The notes beneath the pieces were generated by a model. That model did not search any database, had not been told where the DNA came from, and saw only the letters and a list, made by a program, of their open reading frames with translations. Source: Bacillota bacterium (GTDB taxonomy: Bacteria; Bacillota; Clostridia; Lachnospirales; Lachnospiraceae). Taken from it: 64,000 bases of DNA. The position numbers were made by a program, and so were the translations under genes. The stretch's first letter is position 1; each line of letters opens with the position of its first letter. The stretch spans positions 446,329 through 510,328 of the forward strand of contig JAEYLX010000049.1 in the NCBI GenBank assembly GCA_023407575.1, written 5' to 3'. This document shows positions 27,818-36,875 of this stretch, in pieces.

Positions 27818-28540
27818 ATGATTGCAAAACAAAAAATACTGATTGTTGATGATGATGTTAACATAGCTGAATTAATTTCCCTTTATTTAACCAAAGAATG
27901 TTTTGATACGGTAATCGTCCATGATGGAGAGGCTGCAATTAAACAATTTGCTGATTACAAGCCAAATCTAGTTCTTCTGGATTTAATGCTGCCAGGTATT
28001 GATGGTTATGAAGTTTGTCGTGAAATACGTAAAACCTCTTCCGTTCCTATTATTATGCTCTCCGCAAAAGGTGAGATTTTTGATAAAGTACTTGGGCTTG
28101 AACTTGGAGCTGATGATTATGTCATAAAGCCTTTTGATTCTAAGGAATTAGTTGCTAGAGTTCGTGCTGTTTTAAGACGTACCACCCATACAGAACCAAA
28201 GGAAGAACCAGTTACCTCCACTCAAACTGGTGTATTTGTGGAATACCCTGATATTATTATAAACCTTAGTAATTATTCGGTTCTATATTATAATGACACC
28301 ATTGAGATGCCTCCAAAGGAGCTTGAATTACTGTATTTTCTTGCTTCCAACCCGAATCAGGTATTTACAAGGGAGCAATTATTGGATCATATCTGGGGCT
28401 ATGATTATTTTGGTGACACCAGAACCGTTGACGTTCATATCAAACGTCTGAGAGAAAAAATCAAAGACCATACTGATTGGAGCTTGGCTACCGTTTGGGG
28501 TATTGGTTACAAATTTGAGGTAAAGAGTACGAAGAGATAG
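27818..28540 (+). CDS. OmpR-family response regulator
   Basis: The start is the ATG at 27818, after AAAGGAG; the frame is open 18 codons upstream across a repeat. 240 residues. The receiver domain has the acidic pair (VDDDV), the phospho-acceptor Asp in LVLLDLMLPG, Thr/Ser (MLSAKG) and Lys (VIKPFD); the C-terminal winged helix has DTRTVDVHIKRLREKI. It is paired with the kinase gene 16 nt downstream. The regulated genes are unknown. Confidence 0.92.
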   Translation: MIAKQKILIVDDDVNIAELISLYLTKECFDTVIVHDGEAAIKQFADYKPNLVLLDLMLPGIDGYEVCREIRKTSSVPIIMLSAKGEIFDKVLGLELGADDYVIKPFDSKELVARVRAVLRRTTHTEPKEEPVTSTQTGVFVEYPDIIINLSNYSVLYYNDTIEMPPKELELLYFLASNPNQVFTREQLLDHIWGYDYFGDTRTVDVHIKRLREKIKDHTDWSLATVWGIGYKFEVKSTKR

Positions 28541-28556
28541 AAGGGTTGGTGTTTTC

Positions 28557-29969
28557 ATGAAGAAAACCATTTGGTCTAGACTTATACTATGTTATCTAAT
28601 TGCCGCCGTCATGATATTTACACTCCTGAATACTTTTGGGAATGCACTGTTAGAAGACAAGCTAAAGGATGATAAAAAAGAGCTTCTAATGAAGGAAGCA
28701 AAATTAATTGAGTCTGAATATCTGACCAGTTTTTATGAAGAAAGCCTTCCCCTTCCTCACCTAAAAACGCTGCTTAAGTCCATCAGTACCTTCTTAGGAA
28801 TTCGAGTTTGGATTGTAGATGCCAATGGTGTAATAACCTCAGATTCTACTCCAAACAGCAGAGCCGAACAGAAAAATATTGTTGATATTGACCCGACCTT
28901 TTTTGATAAAACGTTTACCGAAAACAATGATTTCTCCGGTCTAATATCTGAAAAGGTGATGAGTTATACTCATCGTGTTATCTACAACTACGAGATAAAG
29001 AACTATATTGTATTACATATTCCGCAGACAAAGATAACCGAGGATGCTATCTATTATTTGGATGTTGTTAATATTTGTTTTCTTGTATTTCTACCTCTAT
29101 TATTTTTACTATTTTTATATATCTATTATATAACTGCAATACCTTTGCAGAATTTAACAAAGGCTGCCAAGGAATATAGTTCCGGACATTATAATTACGC
29201 TTTGGTGCTAAAGGGCTTAAGTGAATATAAGACCCTTGGTGCTGCAATTTCTTATATGTCCGGTGAGCTTGCTAAGCTGGATGACTATCAGAAGAAATTC
29301 GTGGCTAATATCTCTCATGATTTCCGCTCTCCTCTAACCTCTATTAAAGGCTTTGCTGAGGCAATGAAGGATGGTACTATCCCTTATGAAATGCAAGATA
29401 AATATCTTAACATTATCTTATTTGAGACCGATCGATTAACAAAGCTTACCTCCAGCCTTCTTGAGCTTAACCGTTTTGAAAGCAAAGGAACAACCTTCCT
29501 GGATATCACTTCTTTTGATATAAATAATATTATCAAAAAGACAGCAGAGAGCTTTGAAGGCTCCTGCCGTGAAAAGAAAATTACTCTTAATCTTGTTTTT
29601 TCTTCCAAGGCCAATTATGTGGAAGCAGATATGGGTAAGATTCAACAAGTTCTTTACAACCTAATTGATAATGCAATTAAATTTAGTCATGCGAACTCAA
29701 AGATTAAGGTGTCCACCGAGGAAAAGGGAGATAAACTTTTTGTATCCGTTAAGGATTATGGAATTGGTATTCCAAAAGACTCCATTAAAAAGATTTGGGA
29801 GCGTTTCTATAAAACAGATGCTTCCCGTGGAAAAGATAAACGTGGTACTGGTTTAGGGCTTTCGATAACAAAAGAAATCATACTAGCACACTCGGAGAAT
29901 ATTAATGTAATAAGTACCGAAGGTGTTGGCTCCGAGTTCATATTCTCCTTAACAAAAACAATGGATTAA
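28557..29969 (+). CDS. Sensor histidine kinase
   Basis: 470 residues. Membrane helices at about 8-28 and 167-190 enclose an extracellular sensor of about 135 residues. A HAMP-like linker follows, then the H-box (NISHDFRSPLTSIKGF), the N-box (NLIDNAIKFS), and G boxes (DYGIGIPKD, GTGLGLSITKEI). It is the membrane kinase of the two-component pair with the upstream regulator. The signal is unknown; envelope stress is a common input for this layout. Confidence 0.92.
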   Translation: MKKTIWSRLILCYLIAAVMIFTLLNTFGNALLEDKLKDDKKELLMKEAKLIESEYLTSFYEESLPLPHLKTLLKSISTFLGIRVWIVDANGVITSDSTPNSRAEQKNIVDIDPTFFDKTFTENNDFSGLISEKVMSYTHRVIYNYEIKNYIVLHIPQTKITEDAIYYLDVVNICFLVFLPLLFLLFLYIYYITAIPLQNLTKAAKEYSSGHYNYALVLKGLSEYKTLGAAISYMSGELAKLDDYQKKFVANISHDFRSPLTSIKGFAEAMKDGTIPYEMQDKYLNIILFETDRLTKLTSSLLELNRFESKGTTFLDITSFDINNIIKKTAESFEGSCREKKITLNLVFSSKANYVEADMGKIQQVLYNLIDNAIKFSHANSKIKVSTEEKGDKLFVSVKDYGIGIPKDSIKKIWERFYKTDASRGKDKRGTGLGLSITKEIILAHSENINVISTEGVGSEFIFSLTKTMD

Positions 29970-29972
29970 CAA

Positions 29973-30024
29973 AAAAACCCTGATAGTGCACCATTGACAA
30001 ATGGCCTCCTATCAGAGGTTTTTA
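29973..30024. terminator. Bidirectional terminator
   Basis: AAAAACCCTGATAG pairs with CTATCAGAGGTTTTT between convergent genes. T runs follow on both strands. Confidence 0.8.
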
Positions 30025-30027
30025 TTT

Positions 30028-30525
30028 TTATACTTCGTCCCAGCTATGGCGATGAAGCTGACCTTCCATTTTCATTCCTTCAAAATTCTGCTGTCTTAAG
30101 GCTTCATATAGAATAATAGCTACGGAATTCGCTAGATTTAAAGATCTTATATCTCCGACCATTGGTATTCGTATGGTATTCGCCTTATTTGTGAGTAACA
30201 GCTCCTCAGGTATTCCTGCGCTTTCTTTTCCAAACATGATAAAGCAATCGGGTTCATATGCAACATGTGTGTAGGAATGCTGTGCCTTGGTTGTAGCCAT
30301 ATATATTTTAGCGTTTGGATTCTTCTGTTGGAAATCCTGATAATCTTCATAGACTGTGACATCAAGATCCTTCCAATAATCTAACCCAGCTCTTCTAATC
30401 TCTTTTTCATCTAGTCGAAACCCCATTGGCTTAATTAAATGCAAGCTTGTTCCAGTTGCCACACAGGTTCTTCCTATATTCCCGGTATTAGCAGGAATTT
30501 CTGGTTCTAATAGTATTACGTTCAT
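30028..30525 (-). CDS. trmL: tRNA (cytidine/uridine-2'-O-)-methyltransferase TrmL
   Basis: 165 residues, the normal length for this single-domain SPOUT enzyme. The motifs are NTGNIGRTC near the start, FGKESAGIP in the middle and the knotted C-terminus IPMVGDIRSLNLANSVAIILYE. It methylates the wobble ribose of tRNA-Leu isoacceptors. The stop lies directly against the shared terminator. Confidence 0.93.
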   Translation of the reverse strand: MNVILLEPEIPANTGNIGRTCVATGTSLHLIKPMGFRLDEKEIRRAGLDYWKDLDVTVYEDYQDFQQKNPNAKIYMATTKAQHSYTHVAYEPDCFIMFGKESAGIPEELLLTNKANTIRIPMVGDIRSLNLANSVAIILYEALRQQNFEGMKMEGQLHRHSWDEV

Positions 30526-30594
30526 TTCATAACCTCACTTTAATGATCCGCTCTTCTATATAATAATAGATGAATCTTTCCTATTACATAGAAA

Positions 30595-30615
30595 AAAGGT
30601 GATTAATCACCTTTA
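30595..30615 (-). terminator. Terminator overlapping the end of cheX
   Basis: AAAGGTGATTAATCACCTTT is a palindrome that contains the cheX stop codon. On the minus strand it is followed by T6. The stem has almost no loop, so the two inner pairs must open. Confidence 0.6.
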
Positions 30616-31070
30616 ATTGCTATATTTATCTCAATTGTTTTTCCTTCATACTCTAAAGGAATACAGATATTTGATGCGTAGGTTGTACTGAAGGATACTG
30701 TACCAGTTCCTACCGTTGGTGGTGTAATGTCAATAGCGATTCCCTTTGTTGAAAAGATTGTTGCCGTATTACCCATTATCATATTTCCGAGTTCACAGAT
30801 AGCACTTTTTGCGAGCTCATCCATTACTGTAATTGGCATCATAATCATTTTAGAAGCAATGTCACACGCTACTGCATTTTCAAATGCAATCATAGCCTGT
30901 CCTCGCATCTCTCCGGTAAAACCAATAAGAATCAGCAAAGTGTCAGAAAAAAATGCAGGGTTCTTAATATATGGTTTACCAATCTTAGCATCAATATAAC
31001 ACATCTCTTTTAATACCTTTGACGATGCAATCAAGAATGGATTAATATGCTCTACGTTAATACTGGCCAT
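30603..31070 (-). CDS. cheX: Chemotaxis protein CheX (CheY-P phosphatase)
   Basis: 155 residues with the CheX phosphatase pattern: a conserved Glu and Asn in SAICELGNMIMGN about 75 residues before the end of the protein. It dephosphorylates CheY-P during chemotactic adaptation. It stands alone here, away from a che operon, as often in Clostridia. A good AGGAGG site precedes the ATG. Confidence 0.85.
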   Translation of the reverse strand: MASINVEHINPFLIASSKVLKEMCYIDAKIGKPYIKNPAFFSDTLLILIGFTGEMRGQAMIAFENAVACDIASKMIMMPITVMDELAKSAICELGNMIMGNTATIFSTKGIAIDITPPTVGTGTVSFSTTYASNICIPLEYEGKTIEINIAIKGD

Positions 31071-31248
31071 TCTGTAACCTCCTAAACTCCTATAATTCTA
31101 TCGCTATTCTAACACACATTCATAAATAATTTCAACTAATTCGTACATAAAACACTGAAAATGCGGAACTCTGTAGTATTTAGGATGTACTTTTGGCAAT
31201 AATTGTTATTTTATGGTAAATAATGATTTTTGACCTAAGACCTTTGGC

Positions 31249-32412
31249 CTATTTTTTATTTCGTATCACAAACCTTTCGATTCGCTCCAATGCAATCTTA
31301 AGATTTTCTATCGAATATGCATAAGATATTCGAAGATAACCTTCACCACATTCCCCAAAAGCAGTACCTGGTACAATGGCTACTTTTTCTTCCATTAACA
31401 GTTTCGTACTGAATTCTTCTGAAGTCATTCCAAGGCTCTTTATACATGGAAATACATAAAAGGCTCCAAAGGGTTCAAAGCATTCCAGTCCCATGTTATT
31501 TAAGGCATGTACCAAATATCTTCGCCGTTTATCATATGCATCACGCATCATTTCAACGTCTGAATCACCATTTTTAACTGCCTCAATGCCTGCATACTGA
31601 CTTGTGGTAGGTGCACACATAATTGCAAATTGATGTATCTTAATCATCTGCTCTATAATAATGGACGGTCCAACTGCATAACCGAGTCTCCAACCGGTCA
31701 TTGCATAGGATTTTGAAAATCCATTAATAACAATTGTTCTTTCTTTCATACCTGGAAAAGATGCAATGGAGATATGTTGACCCTCATAGGTTAGTTCAGA
31801 ATATATTTCGTCGGATATAACAATAATATCCTTTTCAATAATAATGTCGACAATGTCTTTTAAATCCTCATAGTCCATGGTCGCTCCGGTAGGATTATTA
31901 GGATAAGCGAGTATTAATACCTTTGTCTTATCGGTAATTGCCTCCAGTAATTGTTCTCTCTTTAACTTAAACTCATTTTCTCCCTTAAGCTCAATGATAA
32001 CTGGTTTGCCACCTGCCAGAACTGTACAGGGTAAATAGGACACATAACAGGGTTGTGGAATTAATACTTCATCTCCCGGCTCGACCATAGCTCTTAATGC
32101 TATATCAATAGCCTCACTTCCTCCAACGGTTATAATTGTCTCATTATTGTAATCATATTTTAATTGAAATCTTCTATCTAAATAATTGCAGATTTCTTGC
32201 TTCAGCTCTTTTAATCCTGCATTGGAGGTATAAAAGGTTTTTCCTTTTTCCAGTGAGTAAATACCTTCTTCACGAATATGCCAAGGCGTATCAAAATCCG
32301 GCTCACCAACACCAAGAGAAATTGCATCCTTCATCTCACTTACAATATCAAAAAACTTACGGATTCCAGAGGAGGGTAAATTAACAACGGTCTTTGCTAA
32401 TGGATTTCTCAA
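31249..32412 (-). CDS. PLP-dependent class I/II aminotransferase
   Basis: 387 residues of the aspartate-aminotransferase fold. The PLP-binding Lys234 is in NGFSKSYAMTGWRLGY, the Asn in YPNNPTG and the phosphate-binding Arg near the C-terminus (YLRISYA). Its start overlaps the stop of an Lrp-type regulator gene by 4 bp, so the two are translated together. Substrate specificity (aspartate, alanine or an aromatic amino acid) cannot be told. Lrp control of amino-acid metabolism is a plausible link. Confidence 0.88.
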   Translation of the reverse strand: MRNPLAKTVVNLPSSGIRKFFDIVSEMKDAISLGVGEPDFDTPWHIREEGIYSLEKGKTFYTSNAGLKELKQEICNYLDRRFQLKYDYNNETIITVGGSEAIDIALRAMVEPGDEVLIPQPCYVSYLPCTVLAGGKPVIIELKGENEFKLKREQLLEAITDKTKVLILAYPNNPTGATMDYEDLKDIVDIIIEKDIIVISDEIYSELTYEGQHISIASFPGMKERTIVINGFSKSYAMTGWRLGYAVGPSIIIEQMIKIHQFAIMCAPTTSQYAGIEAVKNGDSDVEMMRDAYDKRRRYLVHALNNMGLECFEPFGAFYVFPCIKSLGMTSEEFSTKLLMEEKVAIVPGTAFGECGEGYLRISYAYSIENLKIALERIERFVIRNKK

Positions 32413-32891
32413 GGGGTAATCAGCATCCTTTCATCTTGTTTCTCTTGTACAAGTGGCAGTCCATGCTCTTTGTATTTTTTTAATACAAAATGAGTTGCGG
32501 TACTAAGAATTGCTTCCATTGGGGCAAGCTTTTCTGATACGAAGTTGGCAACTTCTCTCATGGTTCTTCCCTCAATAATTACCGTCAAATCAAAGCCACC
32601 AGACATTAAATATACAGACTGTACTTCTTCAAACTTGTAAATGCGCTCTGCAATACGGTCAAAGCCAAGCCCTCTCTGTGGGGTTACTTTTAATTCAATG
32701 AGTGCGGTAACTCTCTCACACTGAACTTTATCCCAGTTAATTAAGGTTGGGTAACCACAGATGATAGCTTCCTCCTCCATTTGCTTGATTAAGGAAACAA
32801 TTTCATCTTTGGTGGTACCAAGCATAATTGCCAGGTCCTCTGCTGATACTTTACTATTCTTATCAATTGCTGTTAAGATCTTCTCCCTCAT
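32409..32891 (-). CDS. Lrp/AsnC-family transcriptional regulator
   Basis: 160 residues: an N-terminal winged helix-turn-helix (SAEDLAIMLGTTKDEIVSLI) and a RAM ligand-binding domain (GLGFDRIAERIYKFEEV...YLMSGGFDLTVII). Members sense amino acids and form octamers. Coupling to the aminotransferase gene suggests that the amino acid sensed is a substrate or product of that enzyme. Confidence 0.88.
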   Translation of the reverse strand: MREKILTAIDKNSKVSAEDLAIMLGTTKDEIVSLIKQMEEEAIICGYPTLINWDKVQCERVTALIELKVTPQRGLGFDRIAERIYKFEEVQSVYLMSGGFDLTVIIEGRTMREVANFVSEKLAPMEAILSTATHFVLKKYKEHGLPLVQEKQDERMLITP

Positions 32892-32985
32892 ACCTATCCT
32901 CCGTTATAGTGTCTTAAACCATTACAATTTGATACAAGTGGTTTTACTAATCAAATGCTATTCAAATGCTATTCTTATTCATTGC

Positions 32986-33969
32986 TTAGATTACTTTATA
33001 TAGTTCATCACTCTTTGGAGGCTCAAGGAAGCGTCTTTCCTCTTCATTCAGAATTACACGATCATTGTCTTCGGTAATACGTCCGATTACGGCTGCAACA
33101 ATTCCTTCTGCCTTTAGGCTATCTACCAAGTGATTAGCATGGTCTGTAATAATGAGCATGCATCCACTGGAAATTAGCATATATGGATTAAGATCATAGA
33201 ATTCACATATCTCTACGGTTTCCTGCTTTAGAAGAATCTTTTTTAGATCAACCTCAAGTCCAACCTTAGAGGCAGCACCGATTTCCCAGAGAGCGCCAAA
33301 AATACCTCCCTCTGTTACATCGTGCATAGAGGTAACCCCAACCGCTCTGGCAACTTTTGCTTCTGGTACAACACTGATCTGATCTAACATTTTTTTTGCT
33401 CCAGCAAGGAAACTATCGGAATACTTTGCTCTTAGTTCCTCTTCCTTTGCTGTAGCGATAATAGCAGTCCCTTCTAACCCAGCCCATTTGGTCATAACAA
33501 TTTCCTGGCCTGGTCTCGCACCTGCTGTTTTTATCATATCCTTACGTTTCATCTTACCAACACCTGTTACAGTAACCACAGGCTGATTGACTACTTTTGT
33601 AATTTCTGTATGACCTCCAATTACTTCAATATCAAGCTTAACACATACTGCCTCAATATCTTTCATCATTGCCTTTAAGGAAGCTTCTTCGGTTTCCTCC
33701 GGCAATAAAATAGTCAACATAATACCTATTACTTCTGCACCATTGGAAGCTATATCGTTAGCAGTAATATGCACAGCTAAGGTTCCAATATCTGAAACAG
33801 CACCTGTAATAGGATCAGAGGAAATAACCAATACTTCATCCTCTGCAATTGCAAGTACACTACAGTCTTCTCCGATTGCGGGTCCTATAAGAACTTCATC
33901 CCGTCTATGCTTAATTTGATTTAGTACAGACCGTTTCAGGACTGCTTCGGGTACTTTTCCAAGTTTCAT
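32986..33969 (-). CDS. AIR synthase/HypE/ThiL-like protein
   Basis: The start is the ATG at 33967-33969, six bases after GGAG; a TTG four codons upstream overlaps that site. 327 residues with the PurM-type fold: the GEDCSVL loop, SSDPITG, the NDIASNGAEVIG region and C-terminal MHDVTEGG. Enzymes of this superfamily bind ATP and activate a carbonyl or carbamoyl group; HypE and ThiL are closest in layout. Hyp and thi partner genes are absent here, so the substrate is open. Confidence 0.8.
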   Translation of the reverse strand: MKLGKVPEAVLKRSVLNQIKHRRDEVLIGPAIGEDCSVLAIAEDEVLVISSDPITGAVSDIGTLAVHITANDIASNGAEVIGIMLTILLPEETEEASLKAMMKDIEAVCVKLDIEVIGGHTEITKVVNQPVVTVTGVGKMKRKDMIKTAGARPGQEIVMTKWAGLEGTAIIATAKEEELRAKYSDSFLAGAKKMLDQISVVPEAKVARAVGVTSMHDVTEGGIFGALWEIGAASKVGLEVDLKKILLKQETVEICEFYDLNPYMLISSGCMLIITDHANHLVDSLKAEGIVAAVIGRITEDNDRVILNEEERRFLEPPKSDELYKVI

Positions 33970-34013
33970 TTTATTCTCCAATTATGCTTTTGTAGTCACA
34001 TTAATATCAATTC

Positions 34014-35567
34014 TTAATCTACTGGTTCTTCAAAGTCCCAGGTCGGATCCCATTCATTCATTTGGTAGGTGCTGTCATCATTTGCAATAACAGCTTGATC
34101 CTCTGTGCCATCTGAATTGTCAGTGCTATCACTTGGTTTACTGTCATCTGATGGCTTTGTTGTATCTTTTTTATCATCCTTCTTCGTATCTTTATCGGTA
34201 TCCTTTTTCGGCTCTTCTACCTTTTTGGTACCAACAGTAACATACTGTGGAGCAGCCTGGTAACGGCTGGTATTCACAAGGGTTCTGCTAACTTCCTTAC
34301 CATCTTCATAAACCACTTTGTATAACTCTGCCTTATATCCTGTATGCGCTGACTGTGTAACCTTACGATAGGTTGTAGGTTGTGAAGGATCCTTTGTCAC
34401 AACTTCTGCTGGAGGATTTGTTTGTGATAGTACTTTTGTAACGTACTCAATCTTTCTGTTTTCCGTATCTCTTGTTTCATGTCCCCATATTTTAAAGGTT
34501 AACTTTTTATTCTTTACAAAACCTTCTATTAAAATAGGTGTGTCAGAATTATTGGCAAATTTAAAATCTTTATAGGTTCCTGCAATAGCAGCATCTCTGG
34601 ATAAATCTACATAACTAATTGTCATGGAGTGAGGCATACGTTCCACTACCTCAAGCTCTGCTGCCAAAACCGCATTATAGAGTGTTGTTGTCACCTGACA
34701 TGCACCGCCGCCAACACTATCAACAACAATACCATTTAAATAAGCACCTGCAATATAATATCCATTCTTCTCTGTGAATGGTGTTAATACCTCATAAGCC
34801 GAGAATTTATCGCCAGGATATAATACTAAATTATTGATTAATCTTGCACCATTGGTTACATTTTCTGATCGTCCAAATGCTGAAGAAGAGAAATCGGTCG
34901 TATAAGTACCCAACTCTTTGTTACATAATTCAACGTCTTCTCTTGTATATTTTGGTATATCATCCTCAATAACAGCATCAACGACAATGTCCAAACGATT
35001 CCAGTTAGTCATAGCATCTGCAATTATTTTCAGTGTCTTTTCAACATTAACCTTTTTGCCCACAACATGATCTGTATATACGAATTCACCATTCTCACGT
35101 TTTACTGTGGCATTAATCGGAGCAATATTATAGGAGCTTACATCCTTGCTAAGAAGATCCTTAATCTTACCCTCATCAAAAGTAAACTCAAGTGGAAATA
35201 CAACATTTCCCTGTTCAATATCTTTTAAATCTTTATATCTTTTAATTAAGTTTCCTGACTTACCAAGCGCTAAAGCCTCACTTATGTCATCATTTATCTT
35301 ATAGGTATAGCCAAAATCACCCATTGTAGAGTAAATAATATCATCCCCTGCTTTAATGGCTATTCCTTTGGCTTGCAATTGTTTTACAAAATCCTCTAAT
35401 GCTGCCTGTGCCTGTGCTTTTGTCATACCACTCACATCAACCTGATCTATAAAAACTCCTTGACAGATGGTGTTATCTTCATTTGCAGATACAGTCTCAC
35501 TTCTCCCGAAGAAAACCAGGGCTACAACCGCGAATATGATTGCGGATAATAAATACTTTCTGCTCAT
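34014..35567 (-). CDS. VanW-family cell-wall protein with G5 domain
   Basis: The ATG at 35565-35567 is six bases after AGGAGG. An ATG two codons earlier touches that site. The 517-residue product has a signal or anchor segment (residues 5-25), peptidoglycan-binding repeats (about 30-200), a VanW domain (FSAYEVLTPFTEKNGY..., GGGACQVTTTLYNAV), a G5-type domain near 380-450 and a Lys/Asp/Ser-rich C-terminal tail. It is likely exported and binds cell wall. VanW proteins lie next to resistance genes in some species but their role is unclear. Confidence 0.85.
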   Translation of the reverse strand: MSRKYLLSAIIFAVVALVFFGRSETVSANEDNTICQGVFIDQVDVSGMTKAQAQAALEDFVKQLQAKGIAIKAGDDIIYSTMGDFGYTYKINDDISEALALGKSGNLIKRYKDLKDIEQGNVVFPLEFTFDEGKIKDLLSKDVSSYNIAPINATVKRENGEFVYTDHVVGKKVNVEKTLKIIADAMTNWNRLDIVVDAVIEDDIPKYTREDVELCNKELGTYTTDFSSSAFGRSENVTNGARLINNLVLYPGDKFSAYEVLTPFTEKNGYYIAGAYLNGIVVDSVGGGACQVTTTLYNAVLAAELEVVERMPHSMTISYVDLSRDAAIAGTYKDFKFANNSDTPILIEGFVKNKKLTFKIWGHETRDTENRKIEYVTKVLSQTNPPAEVVTKDPSQPTTYRKVTQSAHTGYKAELYKVVYEDGKEVSRTLVNTSRYQAAPQYVTVGTKKVEEPKKDTDKDTKKDDKKDTTKPSDDSKPSDSTDNSDGTEDQAVIANDDSTYQMNEWDPTWDFEEPVD

Positions 35568-35687
35568 ATTCATCCTCCTTTTACTAACTAACAACTTGTA
35601 TGTATTTTTTGTCTAATGTATTCTTTTTCTTGTTCTCGTGTAATTTAGGCTAATATTATACTCTTACATATCCATAAAATATTCAAG

Positions 35688-35739
35688 ATAATCCAAGTTT
35701 TTCAAGCTTCTTCCTATTTTATCATAACCCTTGGATTAT
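35688..35739 (-). terminator. Possible terminator after the 34-residue gene
   Basis: ATAATCCAAG pairs with CTTGGATTAT across a 32-nt loop. On the minus strand it is followed by TTGAATATTTT. Weak. Confidence 0.4.
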
Positions 35740-35808
35740 TCAAGAAGATATTTTTTATATAATATTTGGTGAACCCAACCTCTTTTTAATTCATCTGATT
35801 CTAACTGT

Positions 35809-35913
35809 TTAGCTTAATACACTAACAATATAAGGAATTATCATTGATAGAACTAATACAACTACAATCACAGTAGCTACCACTCTTTTAAATTTGTTGC
35901 TATAAAAATTCAT
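35809..35913 (-). CDS. 34-residue single-span membrane peptide
   Basis: The ATG at 35911-35913 lies eight bases after GGAGG. The product has a basic N-terminus (NFYSNKFKR) and one hydrophobic stretch of about 24 residues rich in Val and Ile, then stop. It recalls tiny membrane proteins of Firmicutes such as Prli42 or DUF4044 types, but the similarity is only in the layout. No partner gene is evident. Confidence 0.5.
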   Translation of the reverse strand: MNFYSNKFKRVVATVIVVVLVLSMIIPYIVSVLS

Positions 35914-36050
35914 ATTTTTATCCTCCATTCTTCCGAACGTTTTTTGTTTATAGTATATTAAATGCCTCATTAGTATTATCACCACGACATTTTATACTAT
36001 ACCGAAATAGTTACGCACAATACTTATACTATGCTATTTTTATCAATCAA

Positions 36051-36725
36051 TCAAGATTTTTTTCTTTTATCGCCTAAATCTGGATATGGGCAATCTTTCC
36101 TAAGAAAACACTCCTCACATTTAGGGCTTCTTGCCGTACAAATACTTCTTCCAAGTGTAATAATCTGAATATTATATAAGATCCATTGTTCCCTTGGCAG
36201 AAAATCCATTAAATCAAATTCAATTTTTACAGGATCCTCTTCTTTGGTAAATCCCAATCGATTGGATATTCTTTTTACATGGGTGTCTACTACAATACTG
36301 GGTTCATTATAAATATTACCCCGGATTACATTAGCTGTCTTTCTGCCGACACCTGCCAGGTTGGTAAGAATATCAATATCATTTGGAACCTCTCCATTAT
36401 AATCCACGACCAATTGTCTTGCGCAGGAAATAATGTTTTTCGCTTTGTTACGGTAAAAACCAGTGGAATGGATATCCTTTTCGAGCTCCTCCTGCTTCGC
36501 ATTGGCAAAGTCCTCTAAGGATGTATATTTTTTAAATAAATCCTTTGTTACAATATTTACTCTCTCATCCGTACACTGTGCACTCAAGATAGTTGCAATT
36601 AATAATTGCCAGGCTGTATCATGATTTAAGAAACAACGATATTCTGTGGAATATTCCTTATTTAATGCTTCAAGAATTCTTTCCATTCTCTCTCGTTCTT
36701 TTTTTGTTCTTCTTTGCTTAGCCAT
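36051..36725 (-). CDS. nth: Endonuclease III
   Basis: 224 residues. It has the helix-hairpin-helix LAGVGRKTANVI with the catalytic Lys, the catalytic Asp in VVDTHVKRISNRLG and a C-terminal 4Fe-4S loop (four Cys between about residues 195 and 212). It removes oxidised pyrimidines from DNA. A Lys/Arg-rich N-terminal tail is present. Confidence 0.94.
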   Translation of the reverse strand: MAKQRRTKKERERMERILEALNKEYSTEYRCFLNHDTAWQLLIATILSAQCTDERVNIVTKDLFKKYTSLEDFANAKQEELEKDIHSTGFYRNKAKNIISCARQLVVDYNGEVPNDIDILTNLAGVGRKTANVIRGNIYNEPSIVVDTHVKRISNRLGFTKEEDPVKIEFDLMDFLPREQWILYNIQIITLGRSICTARSPKCEECFLRKDCPYPDLGDKRKKS

Positions 36726-36875
36726 GAATCTTGCTCCTTTCTAAACAGTACGTTACATCATGTCTTTAACCTTAATTAGTGTGGCAAAAGTCCTTATTAC
36801 GTGTATTCGAGGAATATATATACGCAAATATTCATCTTTGCAGCCAAAATAAACTTTTGACACTCTTATCCATCT

